This document shows, piece after piece, positions 23,301-36,164 of a stretch of 64,000 nucleotides of DNA. A model generated the notes under the pieces. That model was given only the letters and a program-made list of their open reading frames with translations, made no database searches and was not told the origin of the DNA. Source of the DNA: Tubulanus polymorphus (taxonomy: Eukaryota; Nemertea; Palaeonemertea; Tubulaniformes; Tubulanidae); the NCBI RefSeq assembly GCF_964204645.1, contig NC_134036.1:7364704-7428703 (forward strand), in the 5' to 3' direction. Both the position numbers and the translations under genes were made by a program. Position 1 is the first letter of the stretch. Each line of letters starts with the position of its first letter.

Positions 23301-26300
23301 GACCCGGTGCAGTGAGGGAGGGAGGGAGGGACGCAGTAGGTCGGTCGTCCATCCGTTCGTCAGTGTATCGGCGGTTGTTGTTCGAAAAACGACTAAGTGC
23401 TGACCGGGCCTTGATCAGCGTTACGACCCGGAGCAGTGAGGGAGGGAGGGAGGTAGGAGGTCGGTCGTCCGTCCGTTCGCCAGTGTGCCGGCGGTGGTTG
23501 TTCGAAAAACGACTAAGTGCTGACCGGGCCATGAACAGCGTTACGACCCGGCACCGGTCAGGAAGGGAGGGAGGATGGCAGTAGGTCAGTCGTCCGTTCG
23601 TTCGTCAGTGTGCCGGCGGTGGTTGTTCGAAAAACGACTAAGTGCTGACCGGGCCTTGATCAGCGTTATGACCCGGAGCATTGAGGGAGGGAGGGAGGCA
23701 GTAGGTCGGTCGTCCGTCCGTTTGTCAGTGTGCCGGCAGCGATGGTTGTTCGAAAAATGACTAAGGGCTGACCGGGCCTTGATCAGCGTTACGACCCGGA
23801 GCATTGAGGGAGGGAGGGAGGCAGTAGGTCGGTCGTCCATCCGTTCGTCAGTGTGCCGGCGGTGGTAGTTCGAAAAACGACTAAGTGCTGACCGGGCCTT
23901 GATCAGCGTTACGACCCGGTGCAGTGAGGGAGGGAGGGAGGCAGTAGGTCGGTCGTCCGTCCGTTCGCCAGTGTGCCGGCGGTGGTTGTTCGAAAAACGA
24001 CTAAGTGCTGACCGGGCCTTGATCAGCGTTACGACCCGGTGCAGTGAGGGAGGGAGGGAGGCAGTAGCTCGGTCGTCCGTCCGTTCGCCAGTGTGCAGCT
24101 GGTGGTTGTTCGAAAAACGACTAAGTGCTGACCGGGCCTTGATCAGCGTTACGACCCGGTGCAGTTAGGGAGGGAGGGAGGCACTAGGACAGTCGTCCGC
24201 CCGTTAGTCAGTGTGTCGGCGGTTGTTGTTCGAAAAACGACTAAGTGCTGACCGGGCCGTGAACAGCGTTACGACCCGGAGCAGTGAGGGAGGGAGGGTG
24301 GCAGTAGGACAGTCGTCCGCCCGTTAGTCAGTGTGTCGGCGGTTGTTGTTCGAAAAACGACTAAGTGCTGACCGGGCCTTGATCAGCGTTACGACCCGGA
24401 GCATTGAGGGAGGGAGGAAGGCAGTAGGTCGGTCGTCCATCCGTTCGTCAGTGTGCCGGCGGTGGTAGTTCGAAAAACGACTAAGTGCTGACCGGGCCTT
24501 GATCAGCGTTACGACCCGGTGCAGTGAGGGAGGGAGGGAGGGAGGGAGGCAGTAGGTCGGTCGTCCGTCCGTTCGTCAGTGTGCCGGCGGTGGTTGTTCG
24601 AAAAACGACTAAGTGCTGACCGGGCCTTGATCAGCCTTACGACCCGGTGCAGTTAGGGAGGGAGGGAGGGAGGCAGTAGGTCCGTCGTCCGCCCGTTAGT
24701 CAGTGTGTCGGCGGTTGTTGTTCGAAAAACGACTAAGTGCTGACCGGGCCGTGAACAGCGTTACGACCCGGCACCGGTCAGGAAGGGAGGGAGGGTGGCA
24801 GTAGGTCGGTCGTCCGTTCGTTCGTCAGTGTGCCGGCGGTGGTAGTTCGAAAAACGACTAAGTGCTGACCGGGCCTTGATCAGCGTTACGAACCGGTGCA
24901 GTGAGGGAGGGAGGGAGGCAGTAGGTCGGTCGTCCGTCCGTTCGCCAGTGTGCCGCTGGTGGTTGTTCGAAAAACGACTAAGTGCTGACCGGGCCTTGAT
25001 CAGCGTTACGACCCGGTGCAGTTAGGGAGGGAGGGAGGCACTAGGACAGTCGTCCGCCCGTTAGTCAGTGTGTCGGCGGTTGTTGTTCGAAAAACGACTA
25101 AGTGCTGACCGGGCCTTGATCAGCGTTACGACCCGGAGCATTGAGGGAGGGAGGGAGGCAGTAGGTCGGTCGTCCATCCGTTCGTCAGTGTGCCGGCGGT
25201 GGTAGTTCGAAAAACGACTAAGTGCTGACCGGGCCTTGATCAGCGTTACGACCCGGTGCAGTGAGGGAGGGAGGGAGGGAGGTAGTAGGTCGGTCGTCCG
25301 TCCGTTCGTCAGTGTGCCGGCGGTGGTTGTTCGAAAAACGAATAAGTGCTGACCGGGTCATGATCAGCGTTACGACCCGGTGCAGTGAGGGAGGGAGGGA
25401 GGGACGCAGTAGGTCGGTCGTCCATCCGTTCGTCAGTGTATCGGCGGTTGTTGTTCGAAAAACGACTAAGTGCTGACCGGGCCTTGATCAGCGTTACGAC
25501 CCGGAGCAGTGAGGGAGGGAGGGAGGCAGTAGGTCGGTCGTCCGTCCGTTCGCCAGTGTGCCGGCGGTGGTTGTTCGAAAAACGAATAAGTGCTGACCGG
25601 GTCATGATCAGCGTTACGACCCGGTGCAGTGAGGGAGGGAGGGAGGGACGCAGTAGGTCGGTCGTCCATCCGTTCGTCAGTGTATCGGCGGTTGTTGTTC
25701 GAAAAACGACTAAGTGCTGACCGGGCCTTGATCAGCGTTACGACCCGGAGCAGTGAGGGAGGGAGGGAGGTAGTAGGTCGGTCGTCCGTCCGTTCGCCAG
25801 TGTGCCGGCGGTGGTTGTTCGAAAAACGACTAAGTGCTGACCGGGCCATGAACAGCGTTACGACCCGGCACCGGTCAGGAAGGGAGGGAGGATGGCAGTA
25901 GGTCAGTCGTCCGTTCGTTCGTCAGTGTGCCGGCGGTGGTTGTTCGAAAAACGACTAAGTGCTGACCGGGCCTTGATCAGCGTTATGACCCGGAGCATTG
26001 AGGGAGGGAGGGAGGCAGTAGGTCGGTCGTCCGTCCGTTTGTCAGTGTGCCGGCAGCGATGGTTGTTCGAAAAATGACTAAGGGCTGACCGGGCCTTGAT
26101 CAGCGTTACGACCCGGAGCATTGAGGGAGGGAGGGAGGCAGTAGGTCGGTCGTCCATCCGTTCGTCAGTGTGCCGGCGGTGGTAGTTCGAAAAACGACTA
26201 AGTGCTGACCGGGCCTTGATCAGCGTTACGACCCGGTGCAGTGAGGGAGGGAGGGAGGCAGTAGGTCGGTCGTCCGTCCGTTCGCCAGTGTGCCGGCGGT

Positions 26301-29300
26301 GGTTGTTCGAAAAACGACTAAGTGCTGACCGGGCCTTGATCAGCGTTACGACCCGGAGCAGTGAGGGAGGGAGGGAGGCAGTAGGTCGGTCGTCCGTCCT
26401 TTCGCCAGAGTGCCGCTGGTGGTTGTTCGAAAAACGACTAAGTGCTGACCGGGCCTTGATCAGCGTTACGACCCGGTGCAGTGAGGGAGGGAGGGAGGCA
26501 GTAGGTCGGTCGTCCGTCCAGTCGTCAGTGTGCCGGCGATGGTTGTTCGAAAAACGACTAAGTGCTGACCGGGCCATGCACAGCGTTACGACCCGGCACC
26601 GGTCAGGAAGGGAGGGAGGGTGGCAGTAGGTCGGTCGTCCGTTCGTTGGTCAGTGTGCCGGCGGTGGTAGTTCGAAAAACGACTAAGTGCTGACCGGGCC
26701 TTGATCAGCGTTACGACCCGGAGCAGTGTGGGAGGGAGGGGGACAGTAGGTCGGTCGTCCGTCCGTTCGTCAGTTTGCCGGCAGAGTTGGTTGTTCGAAA
26801 AACGACTAAGTGCTGACCGGGCCTTGATCAGCGTTACGACCCGGTGTTGTGACGGAGGGAGGGAGGCAGTAGGTCGGTCGTCCGTCCTTTCGCCAGAGTG
26901 CCGCTGGTGGTTGTTCGAAAAACGACTAAGTGCTGACCGGGCCTTGATCAGCGTTACGACCCGGTGCAGTGAGGGAGGGAGGGAGGCAGTAGGTCGGTCG
27001 TCCGTCCAGTCGTCAGTGTGCCGGCGGTGGTTGTTCGAAAAACGACTAAGTGCTGACCGGGCCATGCACAGCGTTACGACCCGGCACCGGTCAGGAAGGG
27101 AGGGAGGGTGGCAGTAGGTCGGTCGTCCGTTCGTTGGTCAGTGTGCCGGCGGTGGTAGTTCGAAAAACGACTAAGTGCTGACCGGGCCTTGGTCAGCGTT
27201 ACGACCCGGAGCAGTGTGGGAGGGAGGGGGACAGTAGGTCGGTCGTCCGTCCGTTCGTCAGTGTGCCGGCAGAGTTGGTTGTTCGAAAAACGACTAAGTG
27301 CTGACCGGGCCTTGATCAGCGTTACGACCCGGTGTTGTGAGGGAGGGAGGGAGGCAGTAGGTCGGTCGTCCATCCGTTCGTCAGTGTGCCGGCGGTGGTT
27401 GTTCGAAAAACGACTAAGTGCTGACCGGGCCTTGATCAGCGTTACGACCCGGCACCGGTCAGGAAGGGAGGGAGGGTGGCAGTAGGTCGGTCGTCCATCC
27501 GTTCGTCAGTGTGCCGGCGGTGGTTGTTCGAAAAACGACTAAGTGCTGACCGGGCCTTGATCAGCGTTACGACCCGGAGCATTGAGGGAGGGAGGGAGGC
27601 AGTAGGTCGGTCGTCCGTCCGTTCGTCAGTGTGCCGGCGGTGGTTGTTCGAAAAACGACTAAGTGCTGACCGGGCCTTGATCAGCGTTACGACCCGGAGC
27701 AGTGAGGGAGGGAGGGAGGCAGTAGGTCGGTCGTCCGTCCGTTCGCCAGTGTGCCGGCGGTGGTTGTTCGAAAAACGACTAAGTGCTGACCGGGCCTTGA
27801 TCTGCGTTACGACCCGGAGCATTGAGGGAGGGAGGCAGTAGGTCGGTCGTCCGTCCGTTTGTCAGTGTGCCGGCAGTGATGGTTGTTCGAAAAACGACTA
27901 AGGGTTGACCGGGCCTTAATCAGCGTTACGACCCGGCGCTGGTCAGGGAGGGAGGGAGGGAGGCAGTAGGTCGGTCGTCCATCCGTTCGTCAGTGTGCCG
28001 GCGGTGGTAGTTCGAAAAACGACTAAGTGCTGACCGGGCCTTGATCAGCGTTACGACCCGGTGCAGTGAGGGAGGGAGGGAGGCAGTAGGTCGGTCGTCC
28101 ATCCGTTCGTCAGTGTGCCGGCGGTGGTTGTTCGAAAAACGACTAAGTGCTGACCGGGCCATGATCAGCGTTACGACCCGGTGCAGTGAGGGAGGGAGGG
28201 AGGCAGTAGGACAGTCGTCCGCCCGTTAGTCAGTGTGTCGGCGGTTGTTGTTCGAAAAACGACTAAGTGCTGACCGGGCCTTGATCAGCGTTACGACCCG
28301 GAGCATTGAGGGAGGGAGGGAGGCAGTAGGTCGGTCGTCCATCCGTTCGTCAGTGTGCCGGTGGTGGTAGTTCGAAAAACGACTAAGTGCTGACCGGGCC
28401 TTGATCAGCGTTACGACCCGGAGCATTGAGGGAGGGAGGGAGGCAGTAGGTCGGTCGTCCATCCGTTCGTCAGTGTGCCGGCGGTGGTAGTTCGAAAAAC
28501 GACTAAGTGCTGACCGGGCCTTGATCAGCCTTACGACCCGGTGCAGTTAGGGAGGGAGGGAGGGAGGCAGTAGGTCCGTCGTCCGCCCGTTAGTCAGTGT
28601 GTCGGCGGTTGTTGTTCGAAAAACGACTAAGTGCTGACCGGGCCATGAACAGCGTTACGACCCGGCACCGGTCAGGAAGGGAGGGAGGGTGGCAGTAGGT
28701 CGGTCGTCCGTTCGTTCGTCAGTGTGCCGGCGGTGGTAGTTCGAAAAACGACTAAGTGCTGACCGGGCCTTGATCAGCGTTACGACCCGGTGCAGTGAGG
28801 GAGGGAGGGAGGCACTAGGACAGTCGTCCGCCCGTTAGTCAGTGTGTCGGCGGTTGTTGTTCGAAAAACGACTAAGTGCTGACCGGGCCTTGATCAGCGT
28901 TACGACCCGGTGCAGTGAGGGAGGGAGGGAGGCACTAGGACAGTCGTCCGCCCGTTAGTCAGTGTGTCGGCGGTTGTTGTTCGAAAAACGACTAAGTGCT
29001 GACCGGGCCTTGATCAGCGTTACGACCCGGAGCAGTGAGGGAGGGAGGGAGGCAGTAGGTCGGTCGTCCGTCCGGTCGTCAGTGTGCCGGCGGTGGTTGT
29101 TCGAAAAACGACTAAGTGCTGACCGGGCCATGATCAGCGTTACGACCCGGTGCAGTGAGGGAGGGAGGGAGGCACTAGGACAGTCGTCCGCCCGTTAGTC
29201 AGTGTGTCGGCGGTTGTTGTTCGAAAAACGACTAAGGGCTGACCGGGCCTTAATCTGCGTTACGACCCGGCGCTGGTCAGGGAGGGAGGGAGGGAGGTAG

Positions 29301-32074
29301 TAGGTCGGTCGTCCATCCTTTGTCAGTGTGCCGGCGGTGGTAGTTCGAAAAACGACTAAGTGCTGACCGGGCCATGAACAGCGTTACGACCCGGCACCGG
29401 TCAGGAAGGGAGGGAGGGTGGCAGTAGGTCGGTCGTCCGTTCGTTCGTCAGTGTGCCGGCGGTGGTAGTTCGAAAAACGACTAAGTGCTGACCGGGCCTT
29501 GATCAGCGTTACGACCCGGTGCAGTGAGGGAGGGAGGGAGGGAGGCAGTAGGTCCGTCGTCCGCCCGTTAGTCAGTGTGTCGGCGGTTGCTGTTCGAAAA
29601 ACGACTAAGTGCTGACCGGGCCTTGATCAGCGTTACGACCCGGCACCGGTATTGGAGGGAGGGAGGGAGGCAGTAGGTCGGTCGTCCGTCCGTTCGTCAT
29701 TGTGCCGGCGGTGGTAGTTCGAAAAACGACTAAGTGCTGACCGGGCCTTGATCAGCGTTACGACCCGGAGCAGTGAGGGAGGGAGGGAGGCAGTAGGTCG
29801 GTCGTCTGTCCGTTCGTCAGTGTGCCGGCGGTGGTAGTTCGAAAAACGACTAAGTGCTGACCGGGCCTTGATCAGCGTTACGATCCGGTGCAGTGAGGGA
29901 GGGAGGGAGGGAGGCAGTAGGTCCGTCGTCCGCCCGTTAGTCAGTGTGTCGGTGGTTGTTGTTCGAAAAACGACTAAGTGCTGACCGGGCCTTGATCAGC
30001 GTTACGACCCGGTGCAGTGAAGGAGGGAGGCAGTCACTAGGACAGTCGTCCGCCCGTTAGTCAGTGTGTCGGCGGTTGTTGTTCGAAAAACGACTAAGTG
30101 CTGACCGGGCCATGAACAGCGTTACGACCCGGCACCGGTCAGGAAGGGAGGGAGGGTGGCAGTAGGTCGGTCGTCCGTTCGTTCGTCAGTGTGCCGGCGG
30201 TGGTAGTTCGAAAAACGACTAAGTGCTGACCGGGCCTTGATCAGCGTTACGACCCGGTGCAGTGAGGGAGGGAGGGAGGGAGGGAGGCAGTAGGTCGGTC
30301 GTCCGTCCGTTCGTCAGTGTGCCGGCGGTTGTTGTTCGAAAAACGACTAAGTGCTGACCGGGCCTTGATCAGCGTTACGACCCGGTGCAGTGAGGGAGGG
30401 AGGGAGGGAGCCAGTAGGTCGGTCGTCCGTCCGTTCGCCAGTGTGCCGCTGGTGGTTGTTCGAAAAACGACTAAGTGCTGAGCGGGCCTTGATCAGCGTT
30501 ACGACCCGGTGCAGTGAGGGAGGGAGGGAGGGAGGCAGTAGGTCGGTCGTCCATCCGTTCGTCAGTGTGCCGGCGGTGGTAGTTCGAAAAACGACTAAGT
30601 GCTGACCGGGCCTTGATCAGCGTTACGACCCGGTGCAGTGAGGGAGGGAGGGAGGCAGTAGGTCGGTCGTCCGTCCGTTCGTCAGTGTGCCGGCGGTTGT
30701 TGTTCGAAAAACGACTAAGTGCTGACCGGGCCTTGATCAGCGTTACGACCCGGTGCAGTGAGGGAGGGAGGGAGGGAGGCAGTAGGTCGGTCGTCCGTCC
30801 GTTCGCCAGTGTGCCGCTGGTGGTTGTTCGAAAAACGACTAAGTGCTGACCGGGCCTTGATCAGCGTTACGACCCGGTGCAGTGAGGGAGGGAGGGAGGG
30901 AGGCAGTAGGTCGGTCGTCCATCCGTTCGTCAGTGTGCCGGCGGTGGTAGTTCGAAAAACGACTAAGTGCTGACCGGGCCTTGATCAGCGTTACGACCCG
31001 GTGCAGTGAGGGAGGGAGGGAGGCAGTAGCTCGGTCGTCCGTCCGTTCGCCAGTGTGCAGCTGGTGGTTGTTCGAAAAACGACTAAGTGCTGACCGGGCC
31101 TTGATCAGCGTTACGACCCGGAGCAGTGAGGGAGGGAGGGAGGCAGTAGGTCGGTCGTCCGTCCGTTCGCCAGTGTGCCGCTGGTGGTTGTTCGAAAAAC
31201 GACTAAGTGCTGACCGGGCCTTGATCAGCGTTACGACCCGGTGCAGTGAGGGAGGGAGGCAGTAGGTCGGTCATCCGTCCGTTCGTCAGTGTGCCGGCAG
31301 TGCTGGTTGTTCGAAAAACGACTAAGTGCTGACCGGGCCTTGATAAGCGTCACGACCCGGAGCAGTGAGGGAGGGAGGGAGGGAAGCAGTAGGTCGGTCG
31401 TCCATCCGTTCGTCAGTGTGCCGGCGGTGGTTGTTCGAAAAACGACTAAGTGCTGACCGGGCCATGATCAGCGTTACGACCCGGCACCGGTCAGGAAGGG
31501 AGGGAGGGTGGCAGTAGGTCGGTCGTCCGTTCGTTCGTTCGTCAGTGTGCCGGCGGTGGTAGTTCGAAAAACGACTAAGTGCTGACCGGGCCTTGATCAG
31601 CGTTACGACCCGGTGCAGTGAGGGAGGGAGGGAGGCACTAGGACAGTCGTCCGCCCGTTAGTCAGTGTGTCGGTGGTTGTTGTTCGAAAAACGACTAAGT
31701 GCTGACCGGGCCTTGATCAGCGTTACGACCCGGAGCGGTGTGGGAGGGAGGGGACAGTAGGTCGGTCGTCCGTCCGTTCGTCAGTGTGCCGGCAGAGTTG
31801 GTTGTTCGAAAAACGACTAAGTGCTGACCGGGCCTTGATCAGCGTTACGACCCGGTGCTGTGAGGGAGGGAGGGAGGGAGGGAGGGAGGCAGTAGGTCGG
31901 TCGTCCATCCGTTCGTCAGTGTGCCGGCGGTGGTTGTTCGAAAAACGACTAAGTGCTGACCGGGCCTTGATCAGCGTTACGACCCGGCGCTTTGAGGGAG
32001 GGAGGGAGGGAGGCAGTAGGTCGGTCGTCCATCCGTTAGTCAGTGCGTCGGCGGTTGTTGTTCGAAAAACGACT
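20348..32074 (+). repeat. Satellite A, middle array (~97 copies)
   Basis: The same 120 bp satellite and orientation as the left array, resuming in phase after the TIR element. It includes the second 5.3 kb duplication copy at 22181-27460. From about 27500 the order of monomers is new. Towards the right end the monomers are more varied: extra GGGA blocks (for example 31861-31890), GTTCGTTCGTTCG at about 31530, and a GACAGTAGG/GCAGAGTTGG monomer near 31750-31800. The array ends in a polarity switch at 32074/32075. Confidence 0.97.
22181..27460 (+). repeat. Satellite A 5.3 kb segmental duplication, copy 2
   Basis: The partner of 3870-9150 at constant offset 18311. Near its left end it overlaps another duplication: 12815-13640 matches 21871-22696 at offset 9056. 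The two duplication tracts meet around 22200-22700, which marks a mosaic join. Confidence 0.85.
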
Positions 32075-32753
<679 letters not shown>

Positions 32754-33593
32754 GTCCAGACTCTAAACGGACGAGTAGAGCACGAAGTATCAGACGAGAA
32801 CGGTCATAGCGGATTTTGCTATATACATTCGTGGTATGTCGTTCGTTGACGAGCGTCGTTCGTAAATTCTACATGGTCGCGTCTCTGAGCTGGCCGCCGT
32901 CGCCGCCGTGGTGGCGTCCGGGATGTTCGATGACCTTCCACGATCCTCGATTTTCGTGCGTGTGGGGCCGCGCGTTTCTGTAGTGAGGATTTTTGTCCGC
33001 GTTCGGGAGAGTAAGTTCACACCGATGATGGGTGCGCCGAGCAGTGAGGGTTCAATGCCGTGACTCGTGCCCTAGGGTGTTCCTAAAATGTCGTTCGCTG
33101 TGCACCGTCGAATGTACGCGTCCGACCCTGCCCTCGTCCGACATAGACCAAAGCTGTCCTGTGGGTCGGCACGAACGCTATGGTTCGAATTCCGAACGCC
33201 AAGTTTGCGCGTTAGGTGAGTTATCGAGTATCGGCAATGTCCATATTGTGGACTTGCGTTCGCACCGTACGGTACGGCGTCTAGAAATGAGTAGTAACAA
33301 TCGCGGCTCTCGTCGCAAATTGACCGAAGAAGGGTCGAGCGTGCTGACGGGCCGAGTCCAACTCGGGCCGTCGTCGGGATGCGCCGTCGGAGCTTCGGGC
33401 TTCGCTGGAGTGTGCGCTGGCATTGCCTGGCAGTTCCCGTCGGTGGCGTGCTCACGGTGGTGACGTTCGCAATCGGTAGAGAGGCGCCTCGCCCTCGAGG
33501 TAGACTGTCCAGAGTTGCCGGGCGGGCGAAGGGTGGCGGGCCGGTGCGCGTGGTCGGTAGTCGAGTAGAGTAAATTTTCGAAAAAACGAGGGA
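32754..33593 (+). repeat. GC-rich tandem unit 0 (short, 840 bp)
   Basis: It starts GTCCAGACTCTAAACGG, shares GAGCACGAAGTATC and TTTTGCTATATAC with the longer units, then jumps to the GAGCGTCGTTCGTAAA segment, lacking about 300 bp (GTGGAGAAGGC... to ...TTTTTCTGTTGACG) present in units 1-3. It shares AAATTGACCGAAGAAGG and GGGCCGAGTCCAACTCGGGC, then has its own tail around 33450-33560. It is the most diverged copy, at the array edge. Confidence 0.85.
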
Positions 33594-34877
33594 GTCCAGA
33601 CTTTAAATGGAAGTGTAGAGCACCGAGTATCTGGGTCTCGAACGAGAACGGTTATAGTGGATTTTGCTATATACGTGGAGAAGGCACCCAGGCGGTTCGG
33701 TTTCGCGTACGCGTTCCGACTGCGTCAGTCGATCGTGGCCGGTCAACGACCGGTCCGCGGCGGCCTTCCCCGTAGGATACGCTAACTGCAAGACGCCTCG
33801 CCAGGTCGCGAAGCTACCTCCGGGAGCCTCCTTCAAAACGGCGGTGGTGCGCGCGTCCGTTGTCTCGTCGAGAGACGCGGACGGACTCGATAGGTCGGAT
33901 ACTGTGGTCGCTCGCGCGTTCGTCTCCGCTCCGGCGGGGTCGGACGCTCAAAGCTTTTTCTGTTGACGAGTGCTGGCGTCGTTCGTTGTCGAGCGTCGTT
34001 CGTAAACTCTACATGGTCGCGTCTCTGAGCTGGTCGCCGCCGCCGCCGCGGTGGCGTCCGGGATGTTCGATTACCTTCCACTATCCTCGATTTTCGTGCG
34101 TGTGGGGCCGCGCGTTTCTGTAGTGAGGTTTTTTGTCCGCGTTCGGGAGAGTAAGTTCGCACCGATGATGGGCGCGCCGAGCAGTGAGGGTGCAATGCAA
34201 TGACTCGTGCCCTAGGAGTGTTCCTAAAAGGTCGTTCGCTGTGCACCGTCGAATGTACGCGTCCGACCTATACCCCCGTCCGACCTAGACCAAAGCTGTC
34301 CTGTGGGTCGGCCCGAACGCTATGGATCGAATTCCGAACGCCAAGATTTCGCGTTAGGTTGAGTTATCGAGTATCGGCTATGACCATATTGTGGACTTGC
34401 GTTCGCGCTCGTACGGTACGGCGTCTAGAATTAAGTCGTAACAATCGCGGCTCTCGTCGCAAATTGACCGAAGAAGGATCGAGCGGGGTGCGTGCTGACG
34501 GGCCGAGTCCAACTCGGGCCTTCGTCGGTATGCGTAATCCGCCGTCGGGGCGTCTGGCTTCGCCGAAGTGTACGCGTTGCCTGGCAGTTCCCGTCGGTGG
34601 AAGGTCTCTTTCGCTGGTCTGTCGAACGGCGTCTAAGATTAAGTCGTAACAATCGCGGCTTTGTCGCAAATTGATCTAGCGGTGCTCTGCGTGCTCGGAC
34701 CCGCATAACAGGTAATAGTGTCTGCGTGCTGGGTTACGGTCCCCGCGTTAACGGAGTTGGTCGCCGCGTTAACGTTACTGGCCTCCGCTTAGGCGGACCG
34801 CATCTGCGTGCTGGGGTGGCGGGCCGGTGCGCGTGGTCGGTCATCGAGAAGTGTAGATTTTTGAAAAAAATGAGGGA
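33594..34877 (+). repeat. GC-rich tandem unit 1 (~1284 bp)
   Basis: A full unit. Order of landmarks: GTCCAGACTTTAAATGG, GCTATATACGTGGAG, CGGTCCGCGGCGGCC, GGAGCCTCCTTCAAAACGG, CTCTACATGGTCGCG, GGGCGCGCCGAGCAGTGAGG, a first AAGTCGTAACAATCGCGGC (34433), GGGCCGAGTCCAACTCGGGC, a second AAGTCGTAACAATCGCGGC (34638), one ~82 bp TCTGCGTGCTGGGTTACGG subrepeat, and GAAAAAAATGAGGGA. Open frames of 87-149 codons recur in each unit at the same place, but the copies are nearly identical, so recurrence is not evidence of coding. Confidence 0.88.
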
Positions 34878-36164
34878 GTCCAGACTTAAAGGGAAGTGTA
34901 GAGCACCGAGTATCAAGGTCTCGAACGAGAACGGTTATAGTGGATTTTACTATATACGTGGAGAAGGTGCCCAGGCGGTTCGGTTTCGCGTACGCGTTCC
35001 GACTGCGTCAGTCGATCGTGGCCGGTCAACGACCGGTCCGCGGCGGCCTTCCCCGTAGGATACGCTAACTGCAAGACGCCTCGCCAGGTCGCGAAGCTAC
35101 CTCCGGGAGCCTCCTTCAAAACGGCGGTGGTGCGCGCGTCCGTTGTCTCGTCGAGAGACGCGGACGGACTCGATAGGTCGGATACGGTGGTCGCTCGCGC
35201 GTTCGTCTCCGCTCCGGCGGGGTCGGACGCTCAAAGCTTTTTCTGTTGACGAGTGCTGGCGTCGTTCGTTGTCGAGCGTCGTTCGTAAACTCTACATGGT
35301 CGCGTCTCTGAGCTGGTCGCCGCCGCCGCCGCGGTGGCGTCCGGGATGTTCGATTACCTTCCACTATCCTCGATTTTCGTGCGTGTGGGGCCGCGCGTTT
35401 CTGTAGTGAGGTTTTTTGTCCGCGTTCGGGAGAGTAAGTTCGCACCGATGATGGGCGCGCCGAGCAGTGAGGGTGCAATGCAATGACTCGTGCCCTAGGA
35501 GTGTTCCTAAAAGGTCGTTCGCTGTGCACCGTCGAATGTACGCGTCCGACCTATACCCCCGTCCGACCTAGACCAAAGCTGTCCTGTGGGTCGGCCCGAA
35601 CGCTATGGATCGAATTCCGAACGCCAAGTTTTCGCGTTAGGTTGAGTTATCGAGTATCGGCTATGACCATATTGTGGACTTGCGTTCGCGCTCGTACGGT
35701 ACGGCGTCTAGAAATAAGTCGTAACAATCGCGGCTCTCGTCGCAAATTGACCGAAGAAGGATCGAGCGGGGTGCGTGCTGACGGGCCGAGTCCAACTCGG
35801 GCCTTCGTCGGTATGCGTAATCCGCCGTCGGGGCGTCTGGCTTCGCCGAAGTGTACGCTGGCGTTGCCTGGCAGTTCCCGTCGGTGGAAGGTCTCTTTCG
35901 CTGGTCTGCCGAACGGCGTCTAAGATTAAGTCGTAACAATCGCGGCTTTGTCGCAAATTGATCTAGCGGTGCTCTGCGTGCTCGGACCCGCATAACAGGT
36001 GATAGTGTCTGCGTGCTGGGTTACGGTCCCCGCGTTAACGGAGTTGGTCGCCGCGTTAACGTTACTGGCCTCCGCTTAGGCGGACCGCATCTGCGTGCTG
36101 GGGTGGCGGGCCGGTGCGCGTGGTCGGTCATCGAGAAGTGTAGATTTTTGAAAAAAATGAGGGA
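34878..36164 (+). repeat. GC-rich tandem unit 2 (~1287 bp)
   Basis: Nearly identical to unit 1, with scattered substitutions and a few extra bases (for example CTGGCGTTGCC near 35870 where unit 1 has GCGTTGCC). Its start contains an unoccupied TTAA at 34886-34889. This is the empty counterpart of the MITE insertion in unit 3. Confidence 0.88.

Noticed and set aside
34433-34452. AAGTCGTAACAA resembling the 3' end of 18S rRNA
   Set aside because: Only 12 bases match, and what follows does not continue as 18S. The motif is an internal repeat of the unit, present twice per unit.
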